A stretch of DNA of 64,000 nucleotides from Oscillospiraceae bacterium (GCA_021202155.1 JAJQDP010000006.1:1-64000), one strand, 5' to 3'. Counted from the first letter of the stretch, positions 44,258 to 56,315 are shown. Notes: generated by a model from the letters alone, not told the origin. Program-made: numbers and translations.

Positions 44258-45189
44258 CCCGATACGATTTGATTGCAGATTCCGATTGTGAAAGCAAAAG
44301 ACTTGACAGTTGGCTTGCGTCGCAGGATGAAGTCGACCTGACGCGCTCTTTCGCGGCAAAGCTGATTCAAGACGGTAATGTCCTTGTGAATGGCAAAACG
44401 GCTTCTAAGAGCACTAAGCTTACTCCAGGCGACGAGATTAATCTTACTGTACCTGATCCTGTTGGACTTTCTGTTGAGCCGGAAAACATTCTTCTTGATA
44501 TAGTCTATGAAGACAGCGACCTGCTCGTTGTAAATAAGCCAAAAGGGATGGTTGTTCATCCTGCCGCAGGAAACTATCAGGGAACACTTGTGAACGCACT
44601 TCTCTGGCACTGCAAGGGCGAGCTTTCCGGAATCAACGGTGTTATCAGACCTGGAATTGTCCACAGAATCGACAAGAACACAAGCGGACTTCTGATTGTA
44701 GCCAAGACGGACAAGGCACATCTGGGACTTGCTGAACAGATAAAGGCACATAGCTTTACACGTGAGTATGAGGCGATATGCACAGGCGGAAGGTTTAAAG
44801 AGCAATCAGGAACCATAAATGCTCCGATTGGTAGGGACAAAAATAACCGAAAGCGTATGTGTGTAACTGATACCAATTCGAGACCTGCCATAACTCACTA
44901 TACTGTCTTAGAGGAATTGCATGAACGAACGCTCGGCGTTTGTTCTTATGTGAATTTTCGGCTGGAAACAGGAAGAACCCATCAGATAAGGGTACATTCC
45001 GCTTATATCGGACACCCGATTTTAGGCGATGATGTTTACGGCAAACCATATAAAGGCTGTGAAGGTCAATGCCTTCATGCAAGAAAGATAGGATTCGTAC
45101 ATCCTATAACCAACGAATATCTTGAATTTACAAGTGAGCTTCCCGAATACTTCTCCAGGCTTCTTGAGAAAATGAGAGACAACACATGA
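44254..45189 (+). CDS. RluD-family 23S rRNA pseudouridine synthase
   Basis: 311 aa. N-terminal S4 domain (RLDSWLASQDEVDLTRSF, VLVNGKTASKSTKL) and a catalytic domain with HRIDKNTSGLLIVAKT carrying the catalytic Asp (about residue 138), plus RTHQIRVHSAYIGHPILGD (about 246). GTG start overlapping the lspA stop by 4 bp. The lspA-rluD pair matches lspA-ylyB of Bacillus. Exact uridine target cannot be told from sequence; RluD-type 23S sites are the default expectation. Confidence 0.93.
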   Translation: MTRYDLIADSDCESKRLDSWLASQDEVDLTRSFAAKLIQDGNVLVNGKTASKSTKLTPGDEINLTVPDPVGLSVEPENILLDIVYEDSDLLVVNKPKGMVVHPAAGNYQGTLVNALLWHCKGELSGINGVIRPGIVHRIDKNTSGLLIVAKTDKAHLGLAEQIKAHSFTREYEAICTGGRFKEQSGTINAPIGRDKNNRKRMCVTDTNSRPAITHYTVLEELHERTLGVCSYVNFRLETGRTHQIRVHSAYIGHPILGDDVYGKPYKGCEGQCLHARKIGFVHPITNEYLEFTSELPEYFSRLLEKMRDNT

Positions 45190-45995
45190 TAAAATTTGAC
45201 GAAACAATTTTTGTAACAGATATGGACGGCACGCTGTTAGCTCCCGATAAGTCGGTGACCGAAGGCAACCTTCGTGCAATTTCTGAATATAGGAGAGCAG
45301 GAGGTCTCTTTGGAGTTGCAACTGGCAGACCGATTCATACCATGAGAAAATATCTCAGTATTCTTGATATAGATTTGCCGTTGATTCTCTACAATGGATG
45401 TATTGTTTACGACCATCATTTGAACAGGATTCTTTCGGCGACTTATCTACCGGATTGCGCACGAGAAATTCTTAAGGATATTTTCTCAACTTTTCCCGGT
45501 ATTGCTCCTGAGATATTTACTTTTGAAGGTCAGTACTATCTGAACCTGAATGATGCCGAAAAGTGGCATCACGAGATCCTTCAGGTCAGCTACATCAAAA
45601 AAACTTCCGGCGATGAGGTTACAGAACCCTGGTGCAAGCTTCTTTTTGCAGACAGCGAAGAGGTTATCGACAAGCTCATGAATTACGTTAATAAGTTCGA
45701 CGGAATGGGAGTAAGATTCGTCAGAAGCTGTCCTTATTTCTTAGAGCTATTACCTGAGGACGTTTCAAAGGGAAGTGCTCTCAGAGAGCTATGTCAAGTA
45801 ATAAAGCTTGACAGCAAAACTATCATCTCCGCGGGAGATTATGACAACGATATTGAGATGCTCAAGGCATCCGATATAAGCTTTTGCCCATCGGATTCAC
45901 AGCCTGCTGTGAAGGAAGCGGCGGATTATATCTTAAAATCCACCTGCTCTGAGGACACTATGGCAGAAGCATTAGCTATATTGGCAACATTATAA
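45186..45995 (+). CDS. HAD superfamily (Cof-type) phosphatase
   Basis: 269 aa. Motif I FVTDMDGTLLAPDKSV (nucleophile Asp about residue 12), motif II GVATGRPIHTM, a C2 type B cap, motif III Lys in KGSALRELC (about 200) and motif IV ISAGDYDNDIEML (about 219). Cof-type enzymes dephosphorylate sugar phosphates or cofactors such as pyridoxal phosphate and FMN; the substrate here is not identifiable. ATGA overlap with the previous gene; transketolase follows after 15 bp. Confidence 0.9.
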   Translation: MIKFDETIFVTDMDGTLLAPDKSVTEGNLRAISEYRRAGGLFGVATGRPIHTMRKYLSILDIDLPLILYNGCIVYDHHLNRILSATYLPDCAREILKDIFSTFPGIAPEIFTFEGQYYLNLNDAEKWHHEILQVSYIKKTSGDEVTEPWCKLLFADSEEVIDKLMNYVNKFDGMGVRFVRSCPYFLELLPEDVSKGSALRELCQVIKLDSKTIISAGDYDNDIEMLKASDISFCPSDSQPAVKEAADYILKSTCSEDTMAEALAILATL

Positions 45996-46010
45996 TTTGG
46001 AGGTTTTTCT

Positions 46011-46856
46011 ATGGACGAATTACTAAAGAAACAGCTCAGTATAACTGCTTGCAAGGTTAGAATGGGCATAATCGAGGGTGTTTATAACGCAAAAAGCGGT
46101 CACCCAGGGGGCTCTTTATCTATTGCTGACCTTCTTACCTACCTTTATTTCGCAAAGATGAATGTATATCCCGACAAGCCCGACCTTCCTGACAGAGACC
46201 GTTTTGTCCTCTCGAAGGGACACACTGCACCTGCTCTTTATTCGGTTCTGGCAAACAGAGGATATTTTGATGTCGAAGAGCTCAAGGGACTTCGCCATAT
46301 TGGCTCTATGCTCCAGGGACACCCTGATATGAAGCATATCCCGGGCGTAGATATGTCCTCCGGATCTCTCGGTCAGGGAATATCCACCGCCTGCGGAATG
46401 GCTCTTTCCGCTAAGCTCACAAGTGACACCTATCATGTATACTGCGTTTTAGGTGACGGCGAAATCGAAGAAGGACAGGTCTGGGAAGCGGCTATGTTCG
46501 CGGCTCAGCAGAAGCTTGACAACCTCACTGCAATAGTCGACAACAATGGTTTGCAGATTGACGGCAAGATTTCTGACGTCTGCTCTCCTTATCCTATCAC
46601 CGATAAGTTCTCCGCATTTGGCTGGCATGTAATTGCAATGGACGCGCATGATTTCGACAGCATTGATGCCGCATTCAAGGAAGCTGAGACCGTCGTTAAT
46701 CAGCCGGTTATGATTGTTATGTCCAGTGTCAAGGGCAAGGGCGTTTCGTTTATGGAGAATCAGGTTTCATGGCACGGAACTGCACCGAACAAGGAACAGT
46801 ATGAACAGGCTATGAGTGAGCTTCAGGCTCAGCTCAAAGAGTTGGAGGAGGAATAA
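46011..46856 (+). CDS. transketolase, N-terminal subunit
   Basis: 281 aa, the thiamine-diphosphate binding half of a split transketolase. KSGHPGGSLSIADLLTYLYF (His for TPP, about residues 26-45), SKGHTAPALY (about 71), GSLGQGISTACGMALSAKL (about 119) and the TPP motif GDGEIEEGQ ending in NN (about 147-174). It needs the C-terminal subunit encoded 3 bp downstream. Together they move two-carbon units in the non-oxidative pentose phosphate pathway, the usual route for pentoses released from xylan. Confidence 0.95.
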   Translation: MDELLKKQLSITACKVRMGIIEGVYNAKSGHPGGSLSIADLLTYLYFAKMNVYPDKPDLPDRDRFVLSKGHTAPALYSVLANRGYFDVEELKGLRHIGSMLQGHPDMKHIPGVDMSSGSLGQGISTACGMALSAKLTSDTYHVYCVLGDGEIEEGQVWEAAMFAAQQKLDNLTAIVDNNGLQIDGKISDVCSPYPITDKFSAFGWHVIAMDAHDFDSIDAAFKEAETVVNQPVMIVMSSVKGKGVSFMENQVSWHGTAPNKEQYEQAMSELQAQLKELEEE

Positions 46857-46859
46857 GAA

Positions 46860-47807
46860 ATGGCAGAACTGATTAAAAAGGCTACAAGAGAGAGCTATGG
46901 CGAAACCTTGGCTGAACTCGGCGATAAGTACGAAAATCTTTATGTTTTGGATGCCGACCTTGCCGCCGCAACCAAGACTGGTATATTCAAGAAGAAGTTC
47001 CCCGACAGACACATCGATTGCGGAATCCAGGAAGCCAACATGATGGGCGTTGCCGCCGGTCTTGCCGCAACAGGAAAGATTCCTTTTGCTTCATCGTTTG
47101 CAATGTTCGCCGCTGGAAGAGCTTTCGAGATAGTAAGAAATTCCATCGGCTATCCTCATCTCAACGTTAAAATTGGTGCCACTCATGCAGGTATTTCAGT
47201 AGGTGAAGACGGTGCTACCCACCAGTGCAACGAGGACATCGCTCTCATGCGTACAATCCCTGGAATGACCGTTATCAATCCTGCCGATGATGTTGAAGCA
47301 AGAGCAGCTATCGAGGCGGCTATCCAGTATGTCGGACCGGTTTATATGCGCTTTGGAAGACTTGCAACTCCTGTCTTCAATGACAAGGAAACCTACAAGT
47401 TCGAGCTCGGCAAGGGCGTTCAGCTCACCGAAGGAAACGACGTAACAATTGTAGCAACCGGACTTCTTGTCTATGAGGCACTCGTTGCCGCAGAACAACT
47501 CAAGAATGACGGCATCAGCGCAAGAGTTATCAACATCCACACCATCAAGCCTTTGGACGAGGAAATCATCGTCAAGGCGGCTCGCGAGACTGGTCTCGTT
47601 GTTACCGCAGAGGAGCACAGCGTCATCGGCGGACTCGGCTCTGCAGTATGCGATACACTTTCCGCTAACTGCCCGACCAAGGTCGTAAAGATTGGCGTAA
47701 ACGATGTATTCGGTTACTCAGGTCCTGCAGTACAGCTCCTGAAGGAATTCGGACTTTGCTCTGAGAATATCGTTGCGAAAGTCAAAGAAGCGGTAAGAAG
47801 CAAATAA
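46860..47807 (+). CDS. transketolase, C-terminal subunit
   Basis: 315 aa, the pyrimidine-binding and C-terminal domains of transketolase. Opening YGETLAELGDKYENLYVLDADL, quoted in part as VLDADLAAATKTG, then DCGIQEANMMGVAAGLAATG with the catalytic Glu (about residue 60), THAGISVGEDGATHQCNEDI (about 106), and a C-terminal domain from about 195 (DVTIVATGLLVYEAL). Split transketolases are common in Clostridia and archaea. The two genes are 3 bp apart and must be co-expressed. Confidence 0.95.
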   Translation: MAELIKKATRESYGETLAELGDKYENLYVLDADLAAATKTGIFKKKFPDRHIDCGIQEANMMGVAAGLAATGKIPFASSFAMFAAGRAFEIVRNSIGYPHLNVKIGATHAGISVGEDGATHQCNEDIALMRTIPGMTVINPADDVEARAAIEAAIQYVGPVYMRFGRLATPVFNDKETYKFELGKGVQLTEGNDVTIVATGLLVYEALVAAEQLKNDGISARVINIHTIKPLDEEIIVKAARETGLVVTAEEHSVIGGLGSAVCDTLSANCPTKVVKIGVNDVFGYSGPAVQLLKEFGLCSENIVAKVKEAVRSK

Positions 47808-47828
47808 TTTTTAAGAAATATTCAGTTT

Positions 47829-47868
47829 CCCGTTCCGAAAGCATAGTATGTCTTATCGGGACGGGAGG
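47829..47868 (+). promoter_or_regulatory. hairpin overlapping the yunB ribosome binding site
   Basis: CCCGTTCCG (47829-47837) pairs with CGGGACGGG (47857-47865), one G-T pair. The GGGAGG serving yunB (47863-47868) begins in the 3' arm. No U-tract follows, so it is not a normal terminator. Confidence 0.5.
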
Positions 47869-47875
47869 CGATATT

Positions 47876-48514
47876 TTGCAAAGACGCAGACATAGAACCA
47901 TGAGAGATAACAGTAATACAGGCGCAGTTGTGATGCTTGTTTTGTTTGTTATCGCATTTCTCATATTCATTAACTCCGCACTCAAGCCTGTTATCATGAA
48001 CATGGCGGAGTCGTATGGAAAAATGTCGGTTGCAAAGGCAGTTGACGGAGCGGTCAGTGAGCTTTTTGAACGTGAAGACATCGGATATTCCGATTTAGTG
48101 AAGCTCACATTCAGCGATTCTGGATTTGTCACAGCGGTAGAATATAATTCTGCTGAGATAAACAGAATCAAGCTTGCACTAAGCAACAGCCTGGTTTCAA
48201 GCCTGGAAAAGCTTCGGGCTTCAAAGATTAAAGTGCCTATAGGTAGTATCACCGGCAACGCTTATCTGAGCGGCAGGGGACTGAGCCTGAGGCTTCGGAT
48301 AATGCAATCTTCGGTGCCGGTTATTGAAGTGATTTCATCCTTTGAGAGCGAAGGTATAAATACCGTTTTGCACCGCATTATAATAAGAATCACTGTTGAG
48401 AGTGATGCATATCTCCCGCCGAGGAAGGTAAGCTTTTCCCTCACACAGGATTTTGTAATAGCACAGACAATAATTGTCGGCGATATTCCTTCTGGATACG
48501 CTGATATAGGATAG
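47876..48514 (+). CDS. yunB: sporulation protein YunB
   Basis: 212 aa. TTG start set by GGGAGG at 47863-47868. One N-terminal membrane segment (about residues 17-37, GAVVMLVLFVIAFLIFINSA), then an outside domain with KAVDGAVSELFE, VPIGSITGNAYLSGRG (about 120-137), and late strands VSFSLTQDFVIAQTIIVGDI. YunB is a sigma-E dependent mother-cell protein needed for heat-resistant spores in B. subtilis; its mechanism is unknown. A sigma-E promoter could not be placed with correct spacing. Isolated from other sporulation genes, before ligA. Confidence 0.9.
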   Translation: MQRRRHRTMRDNSNTGAVVMLVLFVIAFLIFINSALKPVIMNMAESYGKMSVAKAVDGAVSELFEREDIGYSDLVKLTFSDSGFVTAVEYNSAEINRIKLALSNSLVSSLEKLRASKIKVPIGSITGNAYLSGRGLSLRLRIMQSSVPVIEVISSFESEGINTVLHRIIIRITVESDAYLPPRKVSFSLTQDFVIAQTIIVGDIPSGYADIG

Positions 48515-50512
<1,998 letters not shown>

Positions 50513-50548
50513 CATGTTATATATTTTTACGAGAGAAAGGCGGACGAC

Positions 50549-50830
50549 ATGACAGAAAATACAAATATAGATATTAAGCACGTGGCAAAGCTTGCAAGAA
50601 TCAAAATTTCTGATGATGAACTTCCGAAGTATTCCGAGGAAATGAATAATATCATCAGAATGGTTGAGGCTATGCCGGAGATTGACGACGAGCTTTTGGT
50701 TGACGAGAGCGGAGTTATGGACTTAAGAGAGGACAAGTTAGCGGAGACTAAGCTTTCACGCGATGAAATCCTTAAGAATGCTCCAAAGGTCGTTGCCGGC
50801 TGTGTAGTCGTGCCGAAGACTGTTGAATAA
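50549..50830 (+). CDS. gatC: Asp/Glu-tRNA amidotransferase subunit C
   Basis: 93-aa belt-like subunit that wraps GatA and GatB. Conserved [20 protein letters not shown] at the N-terminus and an acidic C-terminal half ending LRDEI-like ([11 protein letters not shown]). GAGAAAGGCGGAC-type site precedes the ATG. Its 3' end comes 16 bp before the chosen gatA start, so the three subunits are made together. Confidence 0.94.
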   Translation: MTENTNIDIKHVAKLARIKISDDELPKYSEEMNNIIRMVEAMPEIDDELLVDESGVMDLREDKLAETKLSRDEILKNAPKVVAGCVVVPKTVE

Positions 50831-50846
50831 AGGGGGAGGAAGCAAT

Positions 50847-52325
50847 TTGGAACTTTATGAGTATAAAGCGAGTGAGCTGAGCGAAATGCTCAGTAAGGGC
50901 GAAATATCGTCCGTTGAGCTCACCAAGTCTGTGTTTGACAGGATCGAGGATACTGAACCTTCGGTTGACGCCTATCTGACGCTTAATCGCGATTCGGCAC
51001 TCTTAGATGCCGAGAAGATAGACAAAAGAAGGGCATCTGGCGAGGAGCTATCTCCACTTGCGGGAATTCCGATAGGAATCAAGGACAACATTTCGACTGC
51101 AGGGATAAGAACAACTTGTGCATCAAGAATGCTTGAAAATTATACACCTGTTTTTGATGCGACAGTTATTACCAAGCTCAAGAACGCCGGAGCAATCATA
51201 ACCGGAAAGCTCAATATGGATGAATTTGCGATGGGCTCGTCCACTGAGACCTCCTACTTCAAGCCGACCAGGAATCCGTTTGACACTTCGTGTGTTCCCG
51301 GTGGCTCATCAGGTGGCTCTGCGGCGGCAGTAGCTTCTATGGAGGCTGTAATGGCTCTTGGTTCAGATACCGGTGGCTCGATTCGTCAGCCTTCTTCGCT
51401 TTGCGGAGTAGTTGGTCTTAAGCCTACATACGGCTCTGTTTCGAGATACGGTTTGGTGGCTTTTGCGTCATCCTTGGATCAGATAGGACCAATTGCAAGA
51501 AGTGTCAAAGATTCGGCGATGTTGTATGATGCGATATGCGGTCATGACCCAATGGACGCAACAAGTGCAAGAAGAGATTATTCTCCCATCAGTGGAACTC
51601 TTAACGGCGACGTTCGCGGGCTTAAAACAGGCATTCCGAAAGAATATTTCGGCGAAGGAATCAAGCCGGAAGTAAAAGAGTCTGTTATGAATTCTGTCAA
51701 GGCTCTCGAAAGCATGGGAGCGGTTGTGAAGGAAGTTTCCCTTCCGTCAACGGAGTACGCACTTTCTGCATACTATATAATCGCCTGCGCTGAGGCTTCT
51801 TCTAATCTCGCAAGATTCGATGGAGTCAAGTATGGCTATCGCTGTGAGAATCCCGAGAATCTTATGGATATGTATGAGAGAACGAGGAGCGAGGGCTTCG
51901 GAAGAGAAGTCAAGAGAAGAATCATACTCGGCACCTTCGTTCTCAGCTCCGGCTACTACGACGCATACTACAAGAAGGCAAAACTCCTGCAGAAAAGGAT
52001 TCGTTCTGAGTTTGATTCGGCATTTAACGATGTTGATGTGATTATTACGCCCACTTCTCCGTTTGAGGCATTCAAGTTCGGCGATAAGATGGATGACCCT
52101 CTGGCAATGTATTCTGCGGATATTTGCACGGTCACTGTCAATATAGCCGGTCTTCCTGCTGTAAGCGTTCCTTGCGGATATTCTGATACTGGACTGCCTT
52201 ATGGTTTGCAGATAATCGGAAGAAGCTTTGATGAGAGAACTATTCTGAACACAGCATATGCTCATGAGCTTTCTTTCGGTGGATTTAAAGCACCGGCAAT
52301 TGCGAAAGGGGAGGTAGAGCTATGA
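50847..52325 (+). CDS. gatA: Asp/Glu-tRNA amidotransferase subunit A (glutaminase)
   Basis: Amidase-signature enzyme that releases ammonia from glutamine for GatB. About 492 aa. Ser-cisSer-Lys triad: Lys in [12 protein letters not shown] (about residue 77), the two Ser in [15 protein letters not shown] and [16 protein letters not shown] (about 155 and 179). I set the start at TTG 50847, since GGGGGAGG (50832-50839) fits it; a TTG at 50823 overlaps gatC. With gatB it supplies Gln-tRNA and possibly Asn-tRNA. Confidence 0.96.
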   Translation: MELYEYKASELSEMLSKGEISSVELTKSVFDRIEDTEPSVDAYLTLNRDSALLDAEKIDKRRASGEELSPLAGIPIGIKDNISTAGIRTTCASRMLENYTPVFDATVITKLKNAGAIITGKLNMDEFAMGSSTETSYFKPTRNPFDTSCVPGGSSGGSAAAVASMEAVMALGSDTGGSIRQPSSLCGVVGLKPTYGSVSRYGLVAFASSLDQIGPIARSVKDSAMLYDAICGHDPMDATSARRDYSPISGTLNGDVRGLKTGIPKEYFGEGIKPEVKESVMNSVKALESMGAVVKEVSLPSTEYALSAYYIIACAEASSNLARFDGVKYGYRCENPENLMDMYERTRSEGFGREVKRRIILGTFVLSSGYYDAYYKKAKLLQKRIRSEFDSAFNDVDVIITPTSPFEAFKFGDKMDDPLAMYSADICTVTVNIAGLPAVSVPCGYSDTGLPYGLQIIGRSFDERTILNTAYAHELSFGGFKAPAIAKGEVEL

Positions 52326-53755
52326 TAAAAGGCTATGAAGTAGTTGTCGGCTTGGAGGTTCATGCCGAGCTCAACACCACAACCAAGATTTATTGCAGCT
52401 GCAAAAACTCTTTCGGACTTGAAGTCAATACTCAGGTTTGTCCTATCTGCCTCGGAATGCCCGGAACTCTTCCAACTCTCAACGAGAAGGTTGTAGAGTA
52501 TGCTATAAAAATGGGTCACGCACTTAACTGCGGAATCAACAGAATCTGCAAGCAGGACAGAAAGAATTATTTCTATCCCGACCTTCCGAAGTCCTACCAG
52601 ATTTCTCAGGCTGACATTCCGCTCTGTCATGACGGCTACCTTGACGTTATCGTCGGCAATGAGACCAAGAGAATCGGCATTGAGAGAATACACATCGAGG
52701 AGGACGCTGGAAAGCTCCTTCATTCGGACAAGTTCGATGGCTCATTGGTTGACTTCAACCGTTGCGGAGTTCCGCTTATCGAGATTGTCTCAAGACCGGA
52801 TATGAGAAGCTCTGATGAGGCGAAGGCTTATCTTGAAACCATCCGCTCAATCCTCAGATATATCGACATTTCCGACTGCAAGATGCAGGAGGGTTCTATC
52901 AGATGCGACGTCAACGTCTCCGTCCATAAGCCGGGAGAGCCTCTTGGAACGAGATGCGAGATGAAGAACGTCAACAGCTTCTCCGCGGTCGTTCATGGAA
53001 TTGACTACGAAGCCAATCGCCAGATTGAGGTTCTTGAAGCTGGCGGAACGATAACCCAGGAAACAAGAAGATGGGACGATGCCAAGGGCGAAAGCGTCTC
53101 CATGCGTTCAAAGGAAGACGCACAGGATTACAGATACTTCCCTGAGCCAGACCTCGGGACTATAGTAGTTTCTGAGGAGAAGGTTCAGTATCTCAAGGAA
53201 ACTCTTCCGGAGCTTCCGAATGCAAGAATCATGAGGTATATGGAGAGCTGTGGACTTTCGTATAACGATGCCGCGATGATTGTCGATGTTCCCGAAAAGG
53301 CTGAGCTGTTCGATAGTACTCTCGAAGCAGGATGCAAGTCTGGCAAGCTTCTCTCGAACTGGATCTTGGGCGAGATTTCAAAGCTTATGAATGACGGCAC
53401 CGACATTTCGGACACCAATCTCACCCCCGAAAAGCTTGCGAAAATTGTCAACTACATTGATTCCGGAAAGATTTCCACTGCCGCTGGCAAGAAGGTCTTT
53501 GACGCTGTCATGAGCGATAACGCTGATATTGACGACTTCATCGAGAAGAATTCTCTTTCGCAGATTTCGGATGTATCTTCTCTTGAGAAGATTGCCATGG
53601 AGGTTGTCTCTCAGAATGAGAAGTCTGTCAGCGACTACAAGAACGGCAAGACCAATGCTCTTGGTTATCTTGTCGGTCAGTGCATGAAGGCTTCCAAGGG
53701 CAAGGCAAATCCGGCTGTCATGAAGGAGCTTGTTCTGAAGCTTCTTGAAGAGTAA
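52322..53755 (+). CDS. gatB: Asp/Glu-tRNA amidotransferase subunit B
   Basis: ATP-dependent transamidating subunit. 477 aa. Family start [21 protein letters not shown], quoted in part as [18 protein letters not shown]; metal and ATP segments [26 protein letters not shown] and [17 protein letters not shown]; then the tRNA-binding helical tail (YqeY-like) from about 400 to [19 protein letters not shown] overlap with gatA. A shared convergent terminator follows. Confidence 0.96.
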   Translation: MIKGYEVVVGLEVHAELNTTTKIYCSCKNSFGLEVNTQVCPICLGMPGTLPTLNEKVVEYAIKMGHALNCGINRICKQDRKNYFYPDLPKSYQISQADIPLCHDGYLDVIVGNETKRIGIERIHIEEDAGKLLHSDKFDGSLVDFNRCGVPLIEIVSRPDMRSSDEAKAYLETIRSILRYIDISDCKMQEGSIRCDVNVSVHKPGEPLGTRCEMKNVNSFSAVVHGIDYEANRQIEVLEAGGTITQETRRWDDAKGESVSMRSKEDAQDYRYFPEPDLGTIVVSEEKVQYLKETLPELPNARIMRYMESCGLSYNDAAMIVDVPEKAELFDSTLEAGCKSGKLLSNWILGEISKLMNDGTDISDTNLTPEKLAKIVNYIDSGKISTAAGKKVFDAVMSDNADIDDFIEKNSLSQISDVSSLEKIAMEVVSQNEKSVSDYKNGKTNALGYLVGQCMKASKGKANPAVMKELVLKLLEE

Positions 53756-53768
53756 AATCAAAAGATAA

Positions 53769-53797
53769 AGCGACTGCTAAGTGCGGTCGCTTTTTTT
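53769..53797. terminator. terminator between gatB and the convergent ylbJ gene
   Basis: AGCGACTGC (53769-53777) pairs with GCGGTCGCT (53783-53791), one G-T pair, 5-nt loop, then TTTTTTT for the forward strand. The last codons and stop of ylbJ (reverse, ending at 53777) lie within this stem. Confidence 0.85.
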
Positions 53798-54787
53798 ATA
53801 TGTAAGTGCAATGAGAACCATTCCGCAGATGCAAATAAAAGGGATTATATTTCCGGCACTTGTGAGCTCAATATTATCAGAGTTCAAACTAGTTTCTATA
53901 CTGATGTGATCACTAACAATAAGATACCCAAGCGAGGAAAACAGAGCTGTCAGTAAAAGTTGAATAGGTCTCGTTAAGTAGAACCACCTGAAGCTAAAGC
54001 TTCCACCAGCAAGGCAGATAATCTGCATATGAACGCATAGTCCACCGAATGACAATAGTAACGTAACCAATACAAAGAATAGTAATCCATTTCCTTGAAG
54101 CGACGTTATATTTGATATTTCCAAAATTGCAGATATTTTAGCATTAACTGATGGCACGATAACTTTCAAAATGGCAATCATTGCTGAGAAGAACACTATT
54201 GCAGAGCATATTGAGATCATAGAATTAGCAGAAGAGCTAATTGATTCCATTACAGCTTCTGTAAAGCAAACAGCTTTACAGGCACTATTCGTACAGTCTG
54301 ATTTCCTACATCTAAATATGTATGCGATATATAAAACCATGTTTGAAAGAAAAATTGAAACGAATGTTGTAAAGCCTAAGAGCTTTGCATGAAATAGGAC
54401 TGTGCTCACTATTCCAAGTACATATGCAGGACCGGAAGCAAATGAAAAACAAATTGCTTTTTCGGCTTGTTCATGCGTGATGTTGTTTTCCTTTACAAGA
54501 TCGCTGAGGATTTTTGCACCTATCGGATACCCGCATATATTTCCAAGGAGAAATGCAAGTAATATTCCATAGTCTGATGATGAAATTCTTTTAGGCTTCA
54601 TATTGGTGGAACATTTTATCAGCACTCCTGACAGTACACTGTTGAGAAATAGTGAGGGCACAATTCCTGTAATGCAATTTTCTATTGCTTTCGTGATTCC
54701 ATCTTTGACTTCATCGATATATATCAGCGACAGTATCAAAACTACAATTACTGATACTGTAAACACTCCCTGCAACTTATTTTTCAA
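53777..54787 (-). CDS. ylbJ: YlbJ-like sporulation membrane protein (Gate domain)
   Basis: 336 aa, about eight hydrophobic segments. TTG start with AAAGGAGG on the reverse strand. Conserved nucleoside-recognition/Gate domain sequences are visible: GITKAIENCITGIVPSLFLN (about residue 29), LLAFLLGNICGYPIGAKILS (about 73), CFSFASGPAYVLG (about 110). YlbJ is a sigma-E dependent integral membrane protein needed for full spore resistance in B. subtilis. It diverges from yqfC, another sigma-E gene type; CATAGAAT on the reverse strand (54816-54823) resembles a sigma-E -10, without a convincing -35. Confidence 0.82.
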   Translation of the reverse strand: MKNKLQGVFTVSVIVVLILSLIYIDEVKDGITKAIENCITGIVPSLFLNSVLSGVLIKCSTNMKPKRISSSDYGILLAFLLGNICGYPIGAKILSDLVKENNITHEQAEKAICFSFASGPAYVLGIVSTVLFHAKLLGFTTFVSIFLSNMVLYIAYIFRCRKSDCTNSACKAVCFTEAVMESISSSANSMISICSAIVFFSAMIAILKVIVPSVNAKISAILEISNITSLQGNGLLFFVLVTLLLSFGGLCVHMQIICLAGGSFSFRWFYLTRPIQLLLTALFSSLGYLIVSDHISIETSLNSDNIELTSAGNIIPFICICGMVLIALTYKKSDRT

Positions 54788-54862
54788 TATGCTTGCCTCC
54801 TTTTTCGTTCTTATAATTCTATGCTTGACTTTTTGGCAGTATAATTGAAGGGAGTGATTCTA

Positions 54863-55144
54863 TTGAATATTAAATCCATACTGCCGTTTATAGAGGACAA
54901 GGCGAGAAAATATGCTTATTACGAATCCTATGTCACAATATCTGGCGATGATGAGGCTTTGATTGAGAACGTCACCGATGTACTCGAATGCAATGAAATC
55001 ATGCTGAGAGTCAGGGCTGGCGGGAATGAGGTAGTTATCTGGGGAGAGAACCTTAAGGTTTCGGCATTTACCGACCGTTCGATCAGGCTGACGGGTAAAA
55101 TCTCGTCAGCAGAAATCTCAAATGGAGGTGCAAGGATGCTATGA
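54863..55144 (+). CDS. yqfC: sporulation protein YqfC
   Basis: About 93 aa, beta-rich, YqfC/YabP-like fold (YESYVTISGDDEALIENVTD, VVIWGENLKVSAFTDRSI). TTG start at 54863 chosen because GGGAGTGA (54850-54857) fits; TTG 54845 and GTG 54854 are upstream in frame. In B. subtilis yqfC is in the sigma-E regulon and is needed for sporulation; mechanism unknown. Overlaps yqfD by 4 bp (ATGA). Confidence 0.88.
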   Translation: MNIKSILPFIEDKARKYAYYESYVTISGDDEALIENVTDVLECNEIMLRVRAGGNEVVIWGENLKVSAFTDRSIRLTGKISSAEISNGGARML

Positions 55145-56310
55145 ACCTGTTTTTTATGCGATTGATCGGGATTATTATTGTCAGAATAGATGGCTTTGAC
55201 ATGGGCATTGTAATAAACCGGATAAGGAGAGAATGTAAAGTACTATCACTTAACACAAAAGGTGATACTGTATATGCGATTTTACCTTTTTATTGTGAGG
55301 AGAAGCTTCAGGAAATTGTTTCTGAAAGAAGCTGTGTTTTAGAGATAATATCCCGCAAGGGAATTTACTTTCATATTTATAAGTACAGGAAACGTTATGG
55401 TTTTGCGGTTGGAATCTTAGCTTCAATTATTCTCTCATTCTATCTGTCGAATATAGTTTTCAGTATCAGAATAGTGGGAACTGACGACGAAGAGATTGTC
55501 TATGAGGTCAGAGAAATTCTTGAGGAGGAGGGCTTGAAAGCGGGTGCATTTATCCCTAATCTCAACTTTCTCAAACTTTCAGCAAGGCTATTTGCCGTTG
55601 ATGACGATATTTCTTGGGTGTCGATAGGCAATAGCGGTTCTGTTGTGACTGTTAACTTAAGACTTGTAACCGAGAAAGCTGAAACAGATGAGGGCAGAAT
55701 TCCATGCAACATAGTAGCCACCGAGGATGCTCAGATTATTGGTATCAATGTCCTTGTGGGTCAGCTTGAAATTCTTATTGGTGATGCTGTTGCGAAAGGC
55801 GATTTACTTGTCAGCGGATATGTTGAAAGAGGAAACGGAAGAGTATATTACTACCACTCTATTGCAAATATCACTGCTATTTTTGAGAGGACTGTCACCT
55901 TTGAACAGAGCATCTACGAGCGAAAGGTAATTGACGGCGAGACCTTCTACTCCAAAAGCCTGAGCATTTTTGATATTGATATTCCTCTTCCGAATCTCAC
56001 GGTGCTTGATGGCTCATATATAACCGATACCTATACCACTAATCTCAGGCTTTTTGGAATAGAGCTACCAATTGGAATCACCACAACCGAATACACCGAG
56101 CAGATTTATAAGCTGAATATCTACAGCTTGGATGAGGCAGAGGCAATTGTTTATGACAAGCTTGAAAATTATGAGGAGAATCTCATAGGTGATTATGAGG
56201 TTATTGGTAGAGATGTTACCGTCAACAAGACCGATAGTTCTGTTACACTCACTTGTACTTATACTTTGCAGGGCGATATTGGAACGGAAAGCCCGATATT
56301 TGCGAAATAA
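55141..56310 (+). CDS. yqfD: sporulation protein YqfD (stage IV)
   Basis: 389 aa. N-terminal cytosolic domain with paired basic segments (INRIRRECKVLSLNTKGDTV), one membrane segment (about residues 89-110, FAVGILASIILSFYLSNIVF), then a large outside beta domain (RIVGTDDEEIVYEVREIL, VTVNLRLVTEKAETDE, LLVSGYVERGNGRVYYYHSI). It is the sigma-E dependent partner of YqfC, required at stage IV. The pair stands before phoH as in Bacillus. Confidence 0.92.
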   Translation: MNLFFMRLIGIIIVRIDGFDMGIVINRIRRECKVLSLNTKGDTVYAILPFYCEEKLQEIVSERSCVLEIISRKGIYFHIYKYRKRYGFAVGILASIILSFYLSNIVFSIRIVGTDDEEIVYEVREILEEEGLKAGAFIPNLNFLKLSARLFAVDDDISWVSIGNSGSVVTVNLRLVTEKAETDEGRIPCNIVATEDAQIIGINVLVGQLEILIGDAVAKGDLLVSGYVERGNGRVYYYHSIANITAIFERTVTFEQSIYERKVIDGETFYSKSLSIFDIDIPLPNLTVLDGSYITDTYTTNLRLFGIELPIGITTTEYTEQIYKLNIYSLDEAEAIVYDKLENYEENLIGDYEVIGRDVTVNKTDSSVTLTCTYTLQGDIGTESPIFAK

Positions 56311-56315
56311 TTGGG

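Noticed and set aside
47816-47849. Sigma-E promoter for yunB (AAATATT and CATAGTAT)
   Set aside because: The boxes look fair but the spacer is 19 bp, longer than the usual 13-15 for sigma-E.
51747-52265. Long reverse frames opposite gatA, mutL, ileS and other core genes
   Set aside because: Shadows of conserved genes with no ribosome binding sites or recognisable products.
54812-54846. Promoter for yqfC at TATAAT (54840-54845)
   Set aside because: No -35 at a workable distance, and the -10 overlaps the start region; left uncalled.
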